Positions 51,201 through 62,381 of a DNA stretch of 64,000 nt are shown here, in pieces. Within the stretch, counting starts at the first letter, position 1; each line of letters opens with the position of its first letter. The notes beneath the pieces are model-generated. The model saw only the letters and a list, made by a program, of their open reading frames with translations, was not told where the DNA came from and made no database searches. Both the position numbers and the translations under genes were made by a program. Origin of the DNA: Whitmania pigra (lineage: Eukaryota; Annelida; Clitellata; Hirudinida; Haemopidae); contig JAJTWR010000254.1 in NCBI GenBank assembly GCA_021613335.1, positions 447,501 to 511,500 of the forward strand, read 5' to 3'.

Positions 51201-53935
51201 ACGTTAGGTGTCTTCAGTTAGTGATGATGAAATATTTCACTTAACAGGAGGAAGTCTGCTATCAAATTGTCGATTCCGTGCTTGAGAACATTCGGCTCGG
51301 AATGGAGGTTGTTCGTTAGCATGGCCCGTGTCGACGTTGTTAAAATGTGAAACGTCATTATGTTTTTAAATCATTCCAGATGATCCACCCAAAACACAAT
51401 CAGAATCGATTAAGTGTCGTAAAATACTTGGGGGAGATGTACAACTTTAAAGTCATTGAATCTCATGTTATCTTCAAGACACTGTATTCTTTCATCACAT
51501 TTGAAACTTCATTGGATGGTATTTTATCTTGTTTATTGATCCCAGAAATATTTATGTATATTTATTTATTATTACCATTATTATTTATTATTGTTTATTA
51601 TTGGTGTTGGTCTAATAAAACTAAATGTATGCACAATTAATAGCTTATTCTTGGTTATTTCAATTTGTAGCTTCTGTTCCTTCGCCTTTGGATCCCCCAG
51701 AATATATGTTCCGCATTAGGCTCATCTGCATGCTCTTGGAGACCAGCGGATGTTATTTCAATGCCGGTCTGAGCAAGAAGAAATTGGACTGTTTCCTGAC
51801 ATACTTTCAGGTTGGATTCACAACAATTTGCATTTATTCAACATTTCTGCTGAATGCACGTTCTCTCAAACAGAGATATTTCTGGTTCAAGAAAAGCAGT
51901 GCTTTGTGGACAGATGAATTGCCCTTCCCAAAGGACATTGATAACATGGTGAGTGACATTTTCCAGTCATTGAGGCCAAAAATGGTTCAGTACAAGAGTT
52001 GGGAGGAGGCCAATAAAGCTGCAAGTGACCTTGACGAAGAATACAAAGCCAAAGTTGGTGAGTGAACAATAATCTAAACAATGTGGTAAAACTAACCAGT
52101 AACGATCTCTTTATGTTGAAGTAACTTATTCTCAGCATCTTTTAGATTGCAAACCTAATTTTTAAATTTTCTTGTAAATTCATTAAAGTTTTTTGCAGCT
52201 TATTTCACTAATTTCTAGTTTGCTTTCATATAAAATAGTTGTGCATTTATTCCTATCAAAGACAACATTTCAAGTCAAATGCATTTGTTGTGCAAATGTT
52301 GCTAAAGAAAGGCATTTGGAACTAACATTTCCTATCATAACCTCAAAAACATTTCATGGGTGAAATGGCTGGCATTGTACTGCAGAAAATTACTGATTGG
52401 GAACAACATTTTAAACTAGTTTACATATATTTCATTAAATTAAAGAAAATTTTTCTTATTTTGCAGTTCAGCTGCTAAAGGCAGACCAAAATGGTCCAAG
52501 CCAAGAATTGGGTACAATTTTGGAGTCAGAATCCGAGGACATGGGTAATATTATAGGCATTTAATTTCATATAACGTTTACGTGTGTAATAATATATGCA
52601 TTTAATGTAATCTTATGTTTACATTTTGTTTGTATGTTACATATTTATATTCAAATTTTTATGGTAACCAGTGGATGATGATGCAGCAACTTTGAAAGGA
52701 AGTCAGGACAGTGAAATGGATTCAAATGGAATGAGTCCAAAAGTGAGGTCTTGTTTTATCATTGGGCAAGCTGGTTTCATGCTCCAATTGACCAGTCATA
52801 AATATTAATCAATTCTAAATTAATCAATGCTAATTCTGCTAATTTCATTGGTCAGGAATATGGGGACACGGACAATGAGGCAATTGAAACACAAGAGGCT
52901 GAAGATGGAGACGATGTTCGTAATTTGTCTCTTGATACTTGGCAATGTTGGTTATGTTGACCTAATTTGCTGTTTCCAGACTTTATTTGTTCCTTGCAAA
53001 CCAAAACTCATCAAATGCCAGGAAGATGATGATTTCTTGGCTGCATTTGATAGGATGATGTCAGAGTCCATTCAGGTTACTACTGTCTTGCTAATAACTC
53101 AAACACTTGAACATTAGAAATAACATGTTTCAACACACTTCAATACAAAATGTGACCTTCATACTCATTTCTTTTTAAAGTCAAGGCAGCAGGAAATCAT
53201 TAAAACTCCTGCGGTTGAAATAGCTGTTCCCTTAGGAGCAAGATTACAGACAAAGAGCAAGACCTCAGGTAGATGCCTATATTCCAGTTTAATGCTCAGC
53301 CTCTGAATCTGGATTTGTTTGCTCGTTAATTGTAGCTCCGAAGTCAGCTGATGATGCAGGAGAAGAAACTGCTATTCCATTCACAGTCCTCACAAGGAAA
53401 GGCAACAAACCTCAGGTTCATTTTTTTTTCATTCAACAAAGTCTGCCTTCCACGCATAATTAATGCTCCAATGTTTCCCTTCCAGCTCACTATATTGCCT
53501 GTGCCTACTACAGAGAAATTTGCAGCGAAGTTTAAAGAACAAAAGAAAGTTAGCATTTGCCTTTGATGGCTATATATTTTGTATTGGTATTACACCCAAT
53601 GATTATATATAATATTTTTGTGTTATCAACATTGTCTAAGATTTTAAAATATCTTGCCTCCACTTTTTTCAGTTCGAATTGGCAGAAAAAGAAAGAATGA
53701 AGAGGGTTGTTCTAGAGATCCACGAAAGACAGGAGGAGGAGCATTATCAAGGTCAGAAGCACTGATTTTTAGGCAATGTTCGGATGTAACGATGGAAGCA
53801 ATGAATTGAATATTTCGATTGACAGCTGAAATGTTAGCACAGCAGCAAGCAACAGGTTCATTTAGAGAAAGAAGAGGAAACTTCCAACACCAGAGGGGGG
53901 CTCCCGATGCGGATGCAATATTCGGTTTCAAGTGA
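45201..53935 (+). CDS. UPF2: Regulator of nonsense transcripts 2 (UPF2)
   Basis: Core nonsense-mediated decay factor that bridges UPF3 (at the exon junction complex) and UPF1. I could follow about 35 exons from ATG 45201 to TGA 53933-53935 with consistent phases. Three MIF4G domains in order: the first from DSNLKKTSAFVKKL through EAKLKMSDVNC, RVDLRLFGDLICIGVLPEKE and SFCKHCGDDYAGLVP; the second from LNNLPNCINRDLVDKAAIEF through HDLLPFYSRLVATLHPCMPG, RKKDQMNIESK and MMRKKAALHLDTRYITMIEN; the third from LFIIKSFTSIWKAKYNCIHC through LSVVKYLGEMYNFKVIESH to LDCFLTYFQRYFWF. An acidic linker, then the UPF1-binding end: CQEDDDFLAAFDRMMSES, TVLTRKGNKPQ, ERMKRVVLEIHERQEEEHYQ and RGAPDADAIFGFK. Most introns are short, and four carry SINE copies. 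The 48574 acceptor is the least certain border. Confidence 0.96.
45975..46075 (+). mobile_element. SINE family 2 copy in a UPF2 intron
   Basis: GTGTCGTGTTCGCGATCCGC, then AAGCGCCCTTCGGATGCG and GTCGCTATAGAAATGG: the B-box-containing core of the family, 5'-truncated. It is followed by GCTTATGGCGCTATA, close to the LINE-like tail. Confidence 0.65.
48722..48925 (-). mobile_element. SINE family 2 copy with LINE-type tail
   Basis: The minus strand reads, in order, CGGCCAGCCTGC-type head reversed, GCAACAGTCGTAATGCGTCG, TGTTTGAAACCTAGCCTGCG (B box), CCCTTGGGAAGGAGCGATAT, ATAAATGG and the tail GCACCTCTGACGCTATGCAT plus AAGGCACTATA. The tail matches the 3' end of the LINE at 28783. In a UPF2 intron, antisense to the gene. 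Confidence 0.8.
49610..49830 (+). mobile_element. SINE family 2 copy, longest 5' part
   Basis: Begins near GAGTCGGCGTGCGAGGGTTG, passes GCAGCAGTCGTTACGTGTCG, TGTTCGCAACCCAGCTCGCA (B box), GAGCGCCCTGGGATAGGGGC, GCTATATAAATGG, then a tail GTGCCTTCACATCC with GGCACTCAAAAAATTGGCTA and AAATAAA repeats. The tail differs from the 48.7 and 50.6 kb copies but matches the copy at 57256, so there are at least two tail types. Confidence 0.75.
50600..50755 (-). mobile_element. SINE family 2 copy with LINE-type tail
   Basis: Minus strand: GCAACAGTCGTAACGTGTTG, TGTTCAAAGCCCAGCCTGCA, then AACGCCTCTGATGCTATGCA and TATGGCGCTATATAAATTA. Same tail type as 48722-48925 and the LINE at 28783. In the UPF2 intron after the exon ending 50583. 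Confidence 0.78.
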
Positions 53936-54572
53936 TTAATTCATTTACTTACCTGATTTACTGATTCAAAAATATTTCCGTAATGATAATCCCGTTCAAT
54001 TGAAGGCTGAAACAGCGCAGTTTTCCTTATTGCAGAAAGCGCTAATGCTCCCTGAAGAGACGGCCATCTGGTACACGAGGATGGTGTCACAACACCAGAC
54101 AATTCGACGAACTGTGTGAGGGCTTCAAACACATTCAATAGGGGTGGATTCGTTTTGATTGGATGATGAAAACAAAAGCAAGGATATCAGGTGCCTCTTA
54201 CAGAAGAAACTCCATAATTCTTGCAGCGAGTTATTGTTGCAGAGTTTTCTTTACGGCATAAATAGGACGCTTTTTGTTTGACAATAAACAATGTCTTTTG
54301 TGGCATATGGCATCGTTGGCAAATCAGCTTACAAATGAACAAGAACAGAACTATCTATCACATCACTTCAGTGTACAAATTAGGTAGGGAAAATACGGTC
54401 CATGAAATGCAAATTGTGACAGCTTCAACAGCAGAGATGTAAACAGGATGAGGAGGGTGGCAGTTACATTGCTACAGAATATCTTGAGAAGCTAGTTCCA
54501 CGATCCCATTTCACAAAATTTAAGATGGAAGTGGAATCCAAGAACATGATCGTGCTTCGGACGATTTCTTGG

Positions 54573-57500
54573 TCATGCCTCCAAGAAATCTTTCACCAGG
54601 ATTAGTCTTCTCTTTTCAGCAATGTCCATCTGATTCTCCAAATCCTTTAGGAAATTCACACTTTAAATTTAGTAGTCTTAGATATTGTCAGTGAATTTAC
54701 AGCTACAGACCCCTCTGTCAGTTATTTCTGCCCTCTCAATTTTCCATGATAAATTTTCTACTTCTGCCTCCAACTGAGCTTGTTGATATTCAAACTGCAA
54801 ACAAAGTTAAAAAAACATTACTATGGCATTCCGGAGAGTTTTATTAGGAACCCTAAGTAAGCAGTCAACTCGACCATAAAAATTCAAAGCTGAACGCAAA
54901 TTCTAACGCTTCGTGCCAATTTACAATTACTGTAAAAGATAATTTTGGGTTACAAACCAACTTTCCAAGCTAAGATGGTTCAATGACCTATATTGCATTA
55001 CCTGACAGCCACAATCTTGTTATTTGGTAAAGCCAATCAATTAATGATGAATGTTAAAATACTTCAGAAATGGTTATTAAGCACAAGTTCCACGCGCAAG
55101 ACAATTAACTATCAAAACAGAACAAAGAATGTCAGAAAAAGCAAGTAACCAATTGCTTGCGAGATCCTTTTTCCAGGTAGTAAGCATATGGATAGGTGTA
55201 CTGGAGCGTGTATCTGCACTGGAAAACAAAGATGGATGAGGTACATTTCAAATAATCTGTGATATTGTCTTAACAAAAGTCCTTCAATCTAATATGGAAC
55301 ACCTTTTTCAGAAGATCAGTTGCCCTCATTAAATATTGCCAATCAATCCAGGTACCCGAACTCTTCATGACCTTGTCTTCAATCCTCTCCTTGATCTTTG
55401 AAACTGTCACCTCCTCTAGCTTTAAGCTTTTTGCATGATTCTCCCACTGATAAATGAATCATGTTATGAGACATTATGCACTATCATAGTAAGAAAAATT
55501 CTAACTGGAGTATAATATATATTCACTGTCTGTTACATATATCAGCAACAAGGAAATTTTAAAGCCAACTTTACTCTTTCAAAATAGAACAGATATTTCT
55601 TGAGTGCCTCTCTGGCTTGGGCGTGAGCGGACTCGTTGCCGATGTTCGGGTTCTCTTTGTACCGACTGCACTCGTAGTACTCGCTGCCATGGGACTTCCA
55701 ATCTTAAAAGGGGAAAGAAAAGACCAGACTTTCACTTCAAACAAATGTCACAAGTCAAGAAAGAGAAGATGATCTAAGCAAGAATTGTCTTATCAGCATC
55801 AATGAAAGGGTGGGATGTCTCAAACAAGTAAGCTGGTTGCTTTAACATAGGACTGGGTTACCTAACACATATTACATACTCAACTCTGCAGCAGGTTTAT
55901 TAGATAGTTGCAGCAGTGAATAAATCACTTACAAATGAGAAGGTTGACCAAAATTAATTTTGTTTTCAGTAATTCAAACTTCCATCACAAACCTCCCAGG
56001 CACATCCAACAAAAATCCTGCTTGCACTTGGAGCACTGCATGTGGTTGCATCCCCCATTTTTCTCAATGCACACATGGCACTTTGGACACTTTGAAATGT
56101 CAATTACAAACAAAACATCAGCAAACCGATGCAAAAAATTTACTGCTTAGTTTTAAGGAAGCATTCGCAAATTGGGAGCAATCATCAAAGTTACGAAAGT
56201 TTACAAAGTCGTAACACTAACGTCTTTGGTGTGAGCACTGATGTAGTTGGCTGTTTCTGAATCATCTGCGCACTTGGTCAGCCACTTCTTGATGGTTTCA
56301 CAGTCTGTTGGAGCATGGTAGTCCATACCACACTTGAAACTAAAATTCAACACATAAATCCAACATAACACGTAAATTTGTGAATTTTATAAATTAAATT
56401 TGCATTCTGAAAGAGCAACTGAAAAATAATAAGCTTAATCAGCCATTTTCTAAATTAAAGGTAACTGGATGAACCAACCAGAATGATGTGTTGCAGCAGG
56501 TACAAATTACTCTCTTGGCCTTTGAGATTTTTGCTCGAACAACAACTGGGCAATTGGGGCCTGGACAAAAGCGAAGTTCAGGATGGCTCTGTGAACCAGC
56601 ATTTAATCTTAATAAAACAACCCGATCAATGAATCATTTGTGAACCCTCACAAAATCCCTTTAAACAACCAGTCTATAAGCAGAACATCATAAATATATA
56701 TTTCATAAATAAAAGCAGCTTCAAAATATCATAACATAATGCAGTCATATACTGTCGGATTGTCAAGATGCAATTTAGTAATTAAAAAAGTCTTGAGAAA
56801 AAATAAGTTTATCAATGATGTTTATCAAAATAATCCAGAAACTTGGATTTTGAAGTGTCCAACCAATCTGTATCAGAGTTTACCTCACATGCACATACAA
56901 AATGACAAATACATAATCAAATTCATTGATGCTTTATCTGTTTTTTCCAGAAAGTACTTTACCTTGACATGATCCTTAAAAGCATATTCCTGATACTTAT
57001 CTCTTAAATTAGAGTTTGTTAGGATATTTTGAACGAAATCTTCAGGAACAAGAATGTTACATCCTTTTCCCATACATTCAATGGCTGGAAGTACAAAAAT
57101 GTACGAATTACCAACTGAGTAAACGCAAGCTATTAAATATAATCATATACAATCATTCATTCTTAACATGAACCTCCATCTTATTAAACAAGTTCCTAGA
57201 AAGACTTAATTCCCTTTAATGCCTAAAATTTACAACAATCCAATAAAAGGTGACGATTGGCATGCGAGTTAGCTCAGAGGAAAGCAACAGTCTTTGCGTG
57301 TCGTGTTCATGACCCAGCCTGCACCACGGATAGGGGCGCTATATAAATGGTGGATAGATTAAGAAGTGCCTTCACATCCTATCCGGATATATAAGGCACT
57401 CAAAAAATCGGCTAAACAAAAAATACAATTCATAAAGAAAAACACCTGTTGAATGTCCATATTGTATTTGATACTGGAAATACGTCTGCCAACATTCCGA

Positions 57501-58136
57501 ACAAAAACCATGACCACATGAAAGACTGTGAACACCTTCAGGAGATACCTTTTGCATGCAAACAGGACACATGACATTGACAGAAACCTTCTTTTCCTAG
57601 AGAACATATCAGCCAATAAATAGTAATAATCCAGCTGAGATGCAATAAGCCACTTTGGAACGACATTCAATCACAATCTCAAAGATCCACCATTAAAAAT
57701 AAAAACGTTCTTTTAGGTAACAGTTAAATGATACCTGTACACTGCAAAGGGGATAAATCCGACAGTCAGACAACAGTTTCTTGGGATTTCTTTTGTGCTC
57801 TCTGACAATGTCAGACAGCATCCATTTCTGAGTGTGCAAGAGAACTTTAGCCAAGGCTGGTTGAACCTAAAACATGATACTTGAGATAAGATGATCCGTT
57901 AGTTTAAGTTGGAATTGAATGCATACACTTATAGCTTTACAAAGAGCTTCGACAGTTTCATTAAGCAATCTTTCTACGTCCTCAACTCTTAAAAGCTCAT
58001 ATTCAAATCTTTCAACGTCGTCGCCCGACAAAGGAATTGGATCACTTTCTTCTGCATCATGGTCATAATAGTGACGAAATGATTCCTCGTCTTCCATATC
58101 GTCGTCACTCGATTCAAAAACTTCGTTTTTAGACAT
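54573..58136 (-). CDS. ARIH2: Ariadne-2 type RBR E3 ubiquitin ligase
   Basis: RING-between-RING ligase that takes ubiquitin from an E2 onto its own cysteine and works with neddylated cullins. Twelve exons on the minus strand: 58136-57927, 57866-57735, 57596-57446, 57084-56963, 56588-56479, 56339-56222, 56089-55993, 55702-55575, 55446-55303, 55218-55150, 54794-54711 and 54644-54573. An acidic N-terminus ([19 protein letters not shown]) precedes RING1 ([20 protein letters not shown]), the IBR ([30 protein letters not shown]) and RING2 ([19 protein letters not shown]), where the Cys after GG is the catalytic one. The following [40 protein letters not shown] and [12 protein letters not shown] mark Ariadne-2 and not Ariadne-1. 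The C-terminal Ariadne domain ends [20 protein letters not shown]. The gene converges on UPF2, with 637 bp between stop codons. Confidence 0.96.
57256..57412 (+). mobile_element. SINE family 2 copy with a clear tRNA A box
   Basis: GCGAGTTAGCTCAGAGGAAA contains the tRNA A box TAGCTCAGAGG; GTGTCGTGTTCATGACCCAG follows as a B box. Then GATAGGGGCGCTATATAAAT, GTGCCTTCACATCCTATCCG and GGCACTCAAAAAATCGGCTA. Lies in the ARIH2 intron between 57446 and 57084, antisense. It shows that family 2 is tRNA-derived. Confidence 0.8.
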
Positions 58137-60373
58137 TTTGACAATACAAAGGAGGCTGATAATATTTAATAAGATTTTAATTAATCGGCTCCGGATCTCA
58201 TTGAAAATCACAGTAGAAACATCAAATATCCAATATCATATATCTTCCGACGACCATCACACAATTGAAAATAACAACCATCTAAATCAGTGTCTATTTT
58301 ATTGCGCTATTTATTTAATGCTGTGTAATGATCAACTAATTTAACGCGCAATAAATAATTTACCAACTATTAAGATTGCCTTCGCAGTTCATAAGCGAGT
58401 TTAATTTTAACTACTTCAGCTTACAAATATACTCTATTCGACATTACGCTATTAAAAATTATTTTTAATTTTGATTCGTAGTTTTAATGAATATTTTCTT
58501 TATTTAATTATTATTATTTTCTCATTAATCATTGTTCAATAATAATAAATTATGTGATTTGGTTATGCCACCTTCCCGATTTATCGAAATATTTTCTACA
58601 AAATAGCTACAATCTATTATCTAACTGAGCTTACTTCATGGATATCTGATTAGTCCTTTCATTTATGTTGATTAACTGTCTGCTAAAAAATTAGAACATT
58701 GTCCAGTTATAAAAGTGAAAATTGTACAAATCGATGAGTCGCTTCAATAAGACTACCCAGCAAGCACAAGAAATCGGGACCCGACCGGGTCCCACGCGGG
58801 AAGAAAAGCGGGGCCCGATTCGGCAGCCCAGCGGGGCCATGCCGGGTTTGGCCGCGGGCACCAGTCGGTTCCCGTGACACGGGTACCATTCGGGTGGCCC
58901 GCCGGGTTCCCGCTGGTTTGTGTCTGTGGGCACCACACGGGCCCCGCATTAGTTGCCCGGCATCATTAAGCACGGGTTGCCCAGCCCAATCCCTATATCA
59001 TTAATGACGAGTTTCCCAACAATATATGTAAGACTGCAGAACACAAATTTTTGGATTATTTATTCAAAAAAATTCAGCTGTTATTAATTAAATTAATTCT
59101 TTTCCGACTGCCAGCTCCTCTGTCTCTGGCATTTCCAAACCACTTGCGAAGTTCCAACTCACAATCTTGGCTGGTTGCAGCTGAAGTTCTTGGGTTCCTT
59201 TGTACCACCCTTAAAATTTTCGAGATGAAAAGATTAATAATACTGCTAATCTCATTATTACTCTATAATTAAGTTAAATTAAAATTCAATTTATAGAAGC
59301 ATCAAACCAAAGTGTTAATCAACAAAGTTACAAAAAGGAAACCAGTTGACTAACCAAACGCAACATTAAACATTTCGGTATATATATATTCTCATATAAT
59401 ATTCACAATATGTTCGAATGGGCATACAGCAGTTTCAATGAAACAACTTCTTCATCACTACTGGAATCTATCCTCCTTTTTGCTCTATAAAAAATATTGT
59501 TAAAATAAATCCAGTATTGCACACCGTTAAGAATATATCAGTCTTGTATACTTTCTTCTTTTTTTTGTTCAATGACATCAGTTTCAGAATCGATGTTCGA
59601 TGTCTTCTCAGCCAATTTGTCTTTGCTCTGGCATCCATAACATCATCTGAATCATGAAAAGCAATACACATTTTGTTATATTATTTACAAATTATGTTTC
59701 ATTTAAGATATATTTCATTAATGAAAAAAGAATGCGTTTTTCGGGAAAATTCAGTAGGAATAGAATGGCGCAGGGCAATGAGCCTATCTGATATTAAAGT
59801 TATTTGTCCATGGTATAATCTTGTGTTACGTGGACCATGAAGCCATAAATGCAGCAACCTACGGGTCACTCCTAAGCATATTAAATACATATAGTCCAAC
59901 GGAAAAGATGAAACCATACCTACTGACAATTGTGATAAAGGTGATATGTCCACATGGTGGTGTGGATCACGACTGGCAATAAATGATTCATCAGTTCTAT
60001 TAATGCAATCCAAACCAGGCAACACAACTTTATTGTGCCATTCACCCGTTTGTATACATCTCTCACAACAATTATAACTATTATGAGTTTTAATACATTT
60101 TACAAAAGCTCTTGCTGGAGCATCGCAAATGACAGCATTTAAAAATACTTTTAAAATTTTTACCTCAAAAACAAAACCTGTGTTTTCTAAAATCTTAATT
60201 TCTGCAACAAATTCTGATAAATAATCATTGATAGAATTTGGTTTGCTAGTTCCACAAAATAATGCCACAGGAAAAACATCAGATTTTGTATTGTCAGATA
60301 TGCATGCTAAAATAGATCACAAAGATGTAGTTGAACTTTTGGAAAGTGGGATGCCATCTATATTTATGTTAAT

Positions 60374-61863
60374 CAGTGATGGGCAAAATAAATCGCGATT
60401 GCGATTTGAAATGATTTGAATCGTGATTTAGGCAAGGTTGCGATTTGATTTGAACATTGTTGGATTCGATTTTTGCCTCAGTGATTTTGATTCGATTAGA
60501 TTTGCCTTTTTTTGATTTGATTTCGCTTTTTCAAATCAAATCATTGAAAATATTTGTGCAGCTTTTGAGGAAATACTGTCAGAGTATGGGTTGCAGAGCA
60601 TTGACATTGGATATGTTGTTACTGACAATGCCAGAAACATGCTCAAAGCATTCACAATATTTTCCGAGAAAGCTGCCAGGTTTGCCTTTGATCAAAAGGA
60701 AAATAAAAGTCAAATTAAAGAATGTGATGAGGCTTCAGAGCCATTAAATGATGCTGATGAAATTTCAGAGTTTTTGTCAGATGAAAATTTTGATGACAAT
60801 GAAGATATTCTTCAGGACAATTATGTTTTAGGAACAACCCATCGACTTCCATGTTTTGCACATACCTTGCAGCTAGCTATTAAAGATGCACTAAAAACTG
60901 TTCCTTTAGCAGAGAAAATTTTAAACGAAAGCAACGCTGTAGTTGTTTTCTTCCGCAGGTCACTATACTGGAATGAAGAGCTCCAGAAAAAATCAGATGG
61001 TTTGACTTTGTTAGCCGCTGTGCCTACCAGATGGAACTCTAATCTGATAATGCTAAGAAGATTATCTCAAGATGCAGTATGGAAGGCGGTTAATGAAACT
61101 CTAGTTAAAGCCAGGGAAGTCAAATTCAGCTCAAGTGCACGTGTCCCTCGAATCACAGTTTCACGTTCTATGCTGCTTGAGCTTGTCTCTTTACTTGAGC
61201 CATTTGAAGAAGCAACACAGGTGCTGCAAGGTGATGGTGTCACAATTTCGCAAGTGATACCTGCATTAATTGGGATTGATGAAGCAGTTTCAAATTGTCA
61301 AACCCAGTTAATTGCTCTGAAAAAAAAAACCTTCGTGCAGCTCTTCATAACCGATTCCAGGAATCTATGAGAAGACCAGAGTATGTGGTCTCAACTGTGT
61401 TGGATAGTCGTTTCAAACTATTTCCTTTTGGTACCACCCCGCTGCTTGATTTGCATTTTACTGACAGTGGCTCACAGAAAAGTCCTACATTAATAATCCC
61501 ATCAGCCAATGAGGCAAAATCTCTTCTTCTTCACATGATGGATTCAATAAAGTCAGATGAAATAACAGGGTCTCACGCTTCAGACACCTCTTTTTGGTTT
61601 CAATAAATAAATAAAAAAAAATAATAAAACTGTAAAAATGTTGGCTGTTAATTTCATTGTGTTTTGCTCGAAAAAATTTGCGAAGATAGGGCAGCAGGAA
61701 ATTTTCGGAAGATTTGATTTGATTTGGTATTTGGGCGTTTGGGATTTGATTCTATTTGGAATTTTTTGATTCTATTTGAGATTTGGTAGTTGAGATTTAA
61801 ATCATTTTACAAATGATTTGAGATTTGACCATAGAGATTTGATTTGATTTGTGCCCATCACTG
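60374..61863 (+). mobile_element. hAT transposon inserted in the tnp2-like element, 8-bp duplication
   Basis: Ends CAGTGATGGGCAAA and TGTGCCCATCACTG are inverted repeats; perfect ATGTTAAT duplications lie at 60366-60373 and 61864-61871. Subterminal GATTTGATTTG-type repeats fill about 170 bp at the left and 180 bp at the right end. At 1490 bp it is about half the length of autonomous hATs. It has no sequence in common with the hAT at 16109 beyond the superfamily features. Confidence 0.93.
60591..61606 (+). pseudogene. hAT transposase, N- and C-truncated, one frameshift
   Basis: The frame from 60591 (IDIGYVVTDNARNMLKAFTI, THRLPCFAHTLQLAIKDAL, VPTRWNSNLIMLRRL, LLEPFEEATQVLQGDG) is the catalytic and helical region of ZBED-like hAT transposases. 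At an A run (61319-61329) it shifts into the frame that reads NLRAALHNRFQESM and VSTVLDSRFKLFPF up to 61606. The BED finger and the C-terminal dimerisation block are absent. Non-functional. Confidence 0.87.
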
Positions 61864-62381
61864 ATGTTAATATTCAAAATATTTGGGCAAATATTTGTTC
61901 CCATTAAATTTACATATTTTTCTAAAATGCAATTATTAAGTTGATTAACTAACTTTTTCGGCGTTCAACTCGTTCGACTGAGAGCGCTTGTATCGTTGAA
62001 TTCGGTAACAAATCAACAATGAATCCAATTTTACCGCTAAATATAAGACACGCGCTGTTGTAGATAATGAAACTAATACATAACTAAACAATTTTACAAA
62101 CAGAGTAATTGCAAGGATTCACTAAATGTTTACATTATAGAAATATCATTAATTATGAATAAAATTTATTTTATACATATACACATTATTTTCCGGCGGG
62201 GATAAGCAACTGAGCTATGCTCGGGACCCTTGTGGGCTCTTTGGCATATTAATGAGTTTCTTTCCCCTACGGGTCCCGTACCTATCCCGAGACTTTGCCC
62301 GGACGTAACCCGCTGAACTGGGCAAACTGGGCAACCCGCCTTCAGACCACACGGTCCCCACCTGGCGGTGTTTGCTGGGTA

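Larger units (their letters stand above)
59699..61960 (-). pseudogene. tnp2/EnSpm-like transposase remnant, split by a hAT element
   Basis: Minus strand from about 61960: LNNCILEKYVNLMGTN and NINIDGIPLSKSS up to the hAT insertion; after it (60373 onward) the protein continues SILACISDN, VALFCGTSKPNSINDYLSEF, AVICDAPARAFVKCIKTHNS, YNCCERCIQTGEWHN, RTDESFIASRDPHHH, FPLDYMYLICLGVTRRLLHL and SIPTEFSRK. These are the conserved blocks of 'transposase domain' proteins found in many invertebrates. A Trp codon is now TGA near 60317, and one base is lost or gained near 60270 before VALFCG. The C-terminal half is missing or unrecognisable. Confidence 0.75.
58756..62379. mobile_element. DNA transposon with GC-rich ends and a tnp2-like transposase
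   Basis: Inverted ends CCCAGCAAGCAC (58756) and GTGTTTGCTGGG (to 62379), each flanked by TA. About 200 bp inside each end is strikingly GC-rich and made of GGG/CCC phrases (GGGACCCGACCGGGTCCC at left; CTACGGGTCCCGTA at right) in otherwise AT-rich DNA. Between them a broken minus-strand transposase gene resembles the metazoan cousins of plant tnp2 (EnSpm/CACTA-like). A hAT element with its own target duplication interrupts it at 60374-61863. Assigning the superfamily needs a wider comparison; the TA flank could be a target duplication or part of the ends. Confidence 0.75.

Noticed and set aside
58691..58973. Overlapping minus-strand frames rich in Pro, Gly, Arg (60-88 residues)
   Set aside because: They are products of the GC-rich transposon arm; all three frames are open because of composition.
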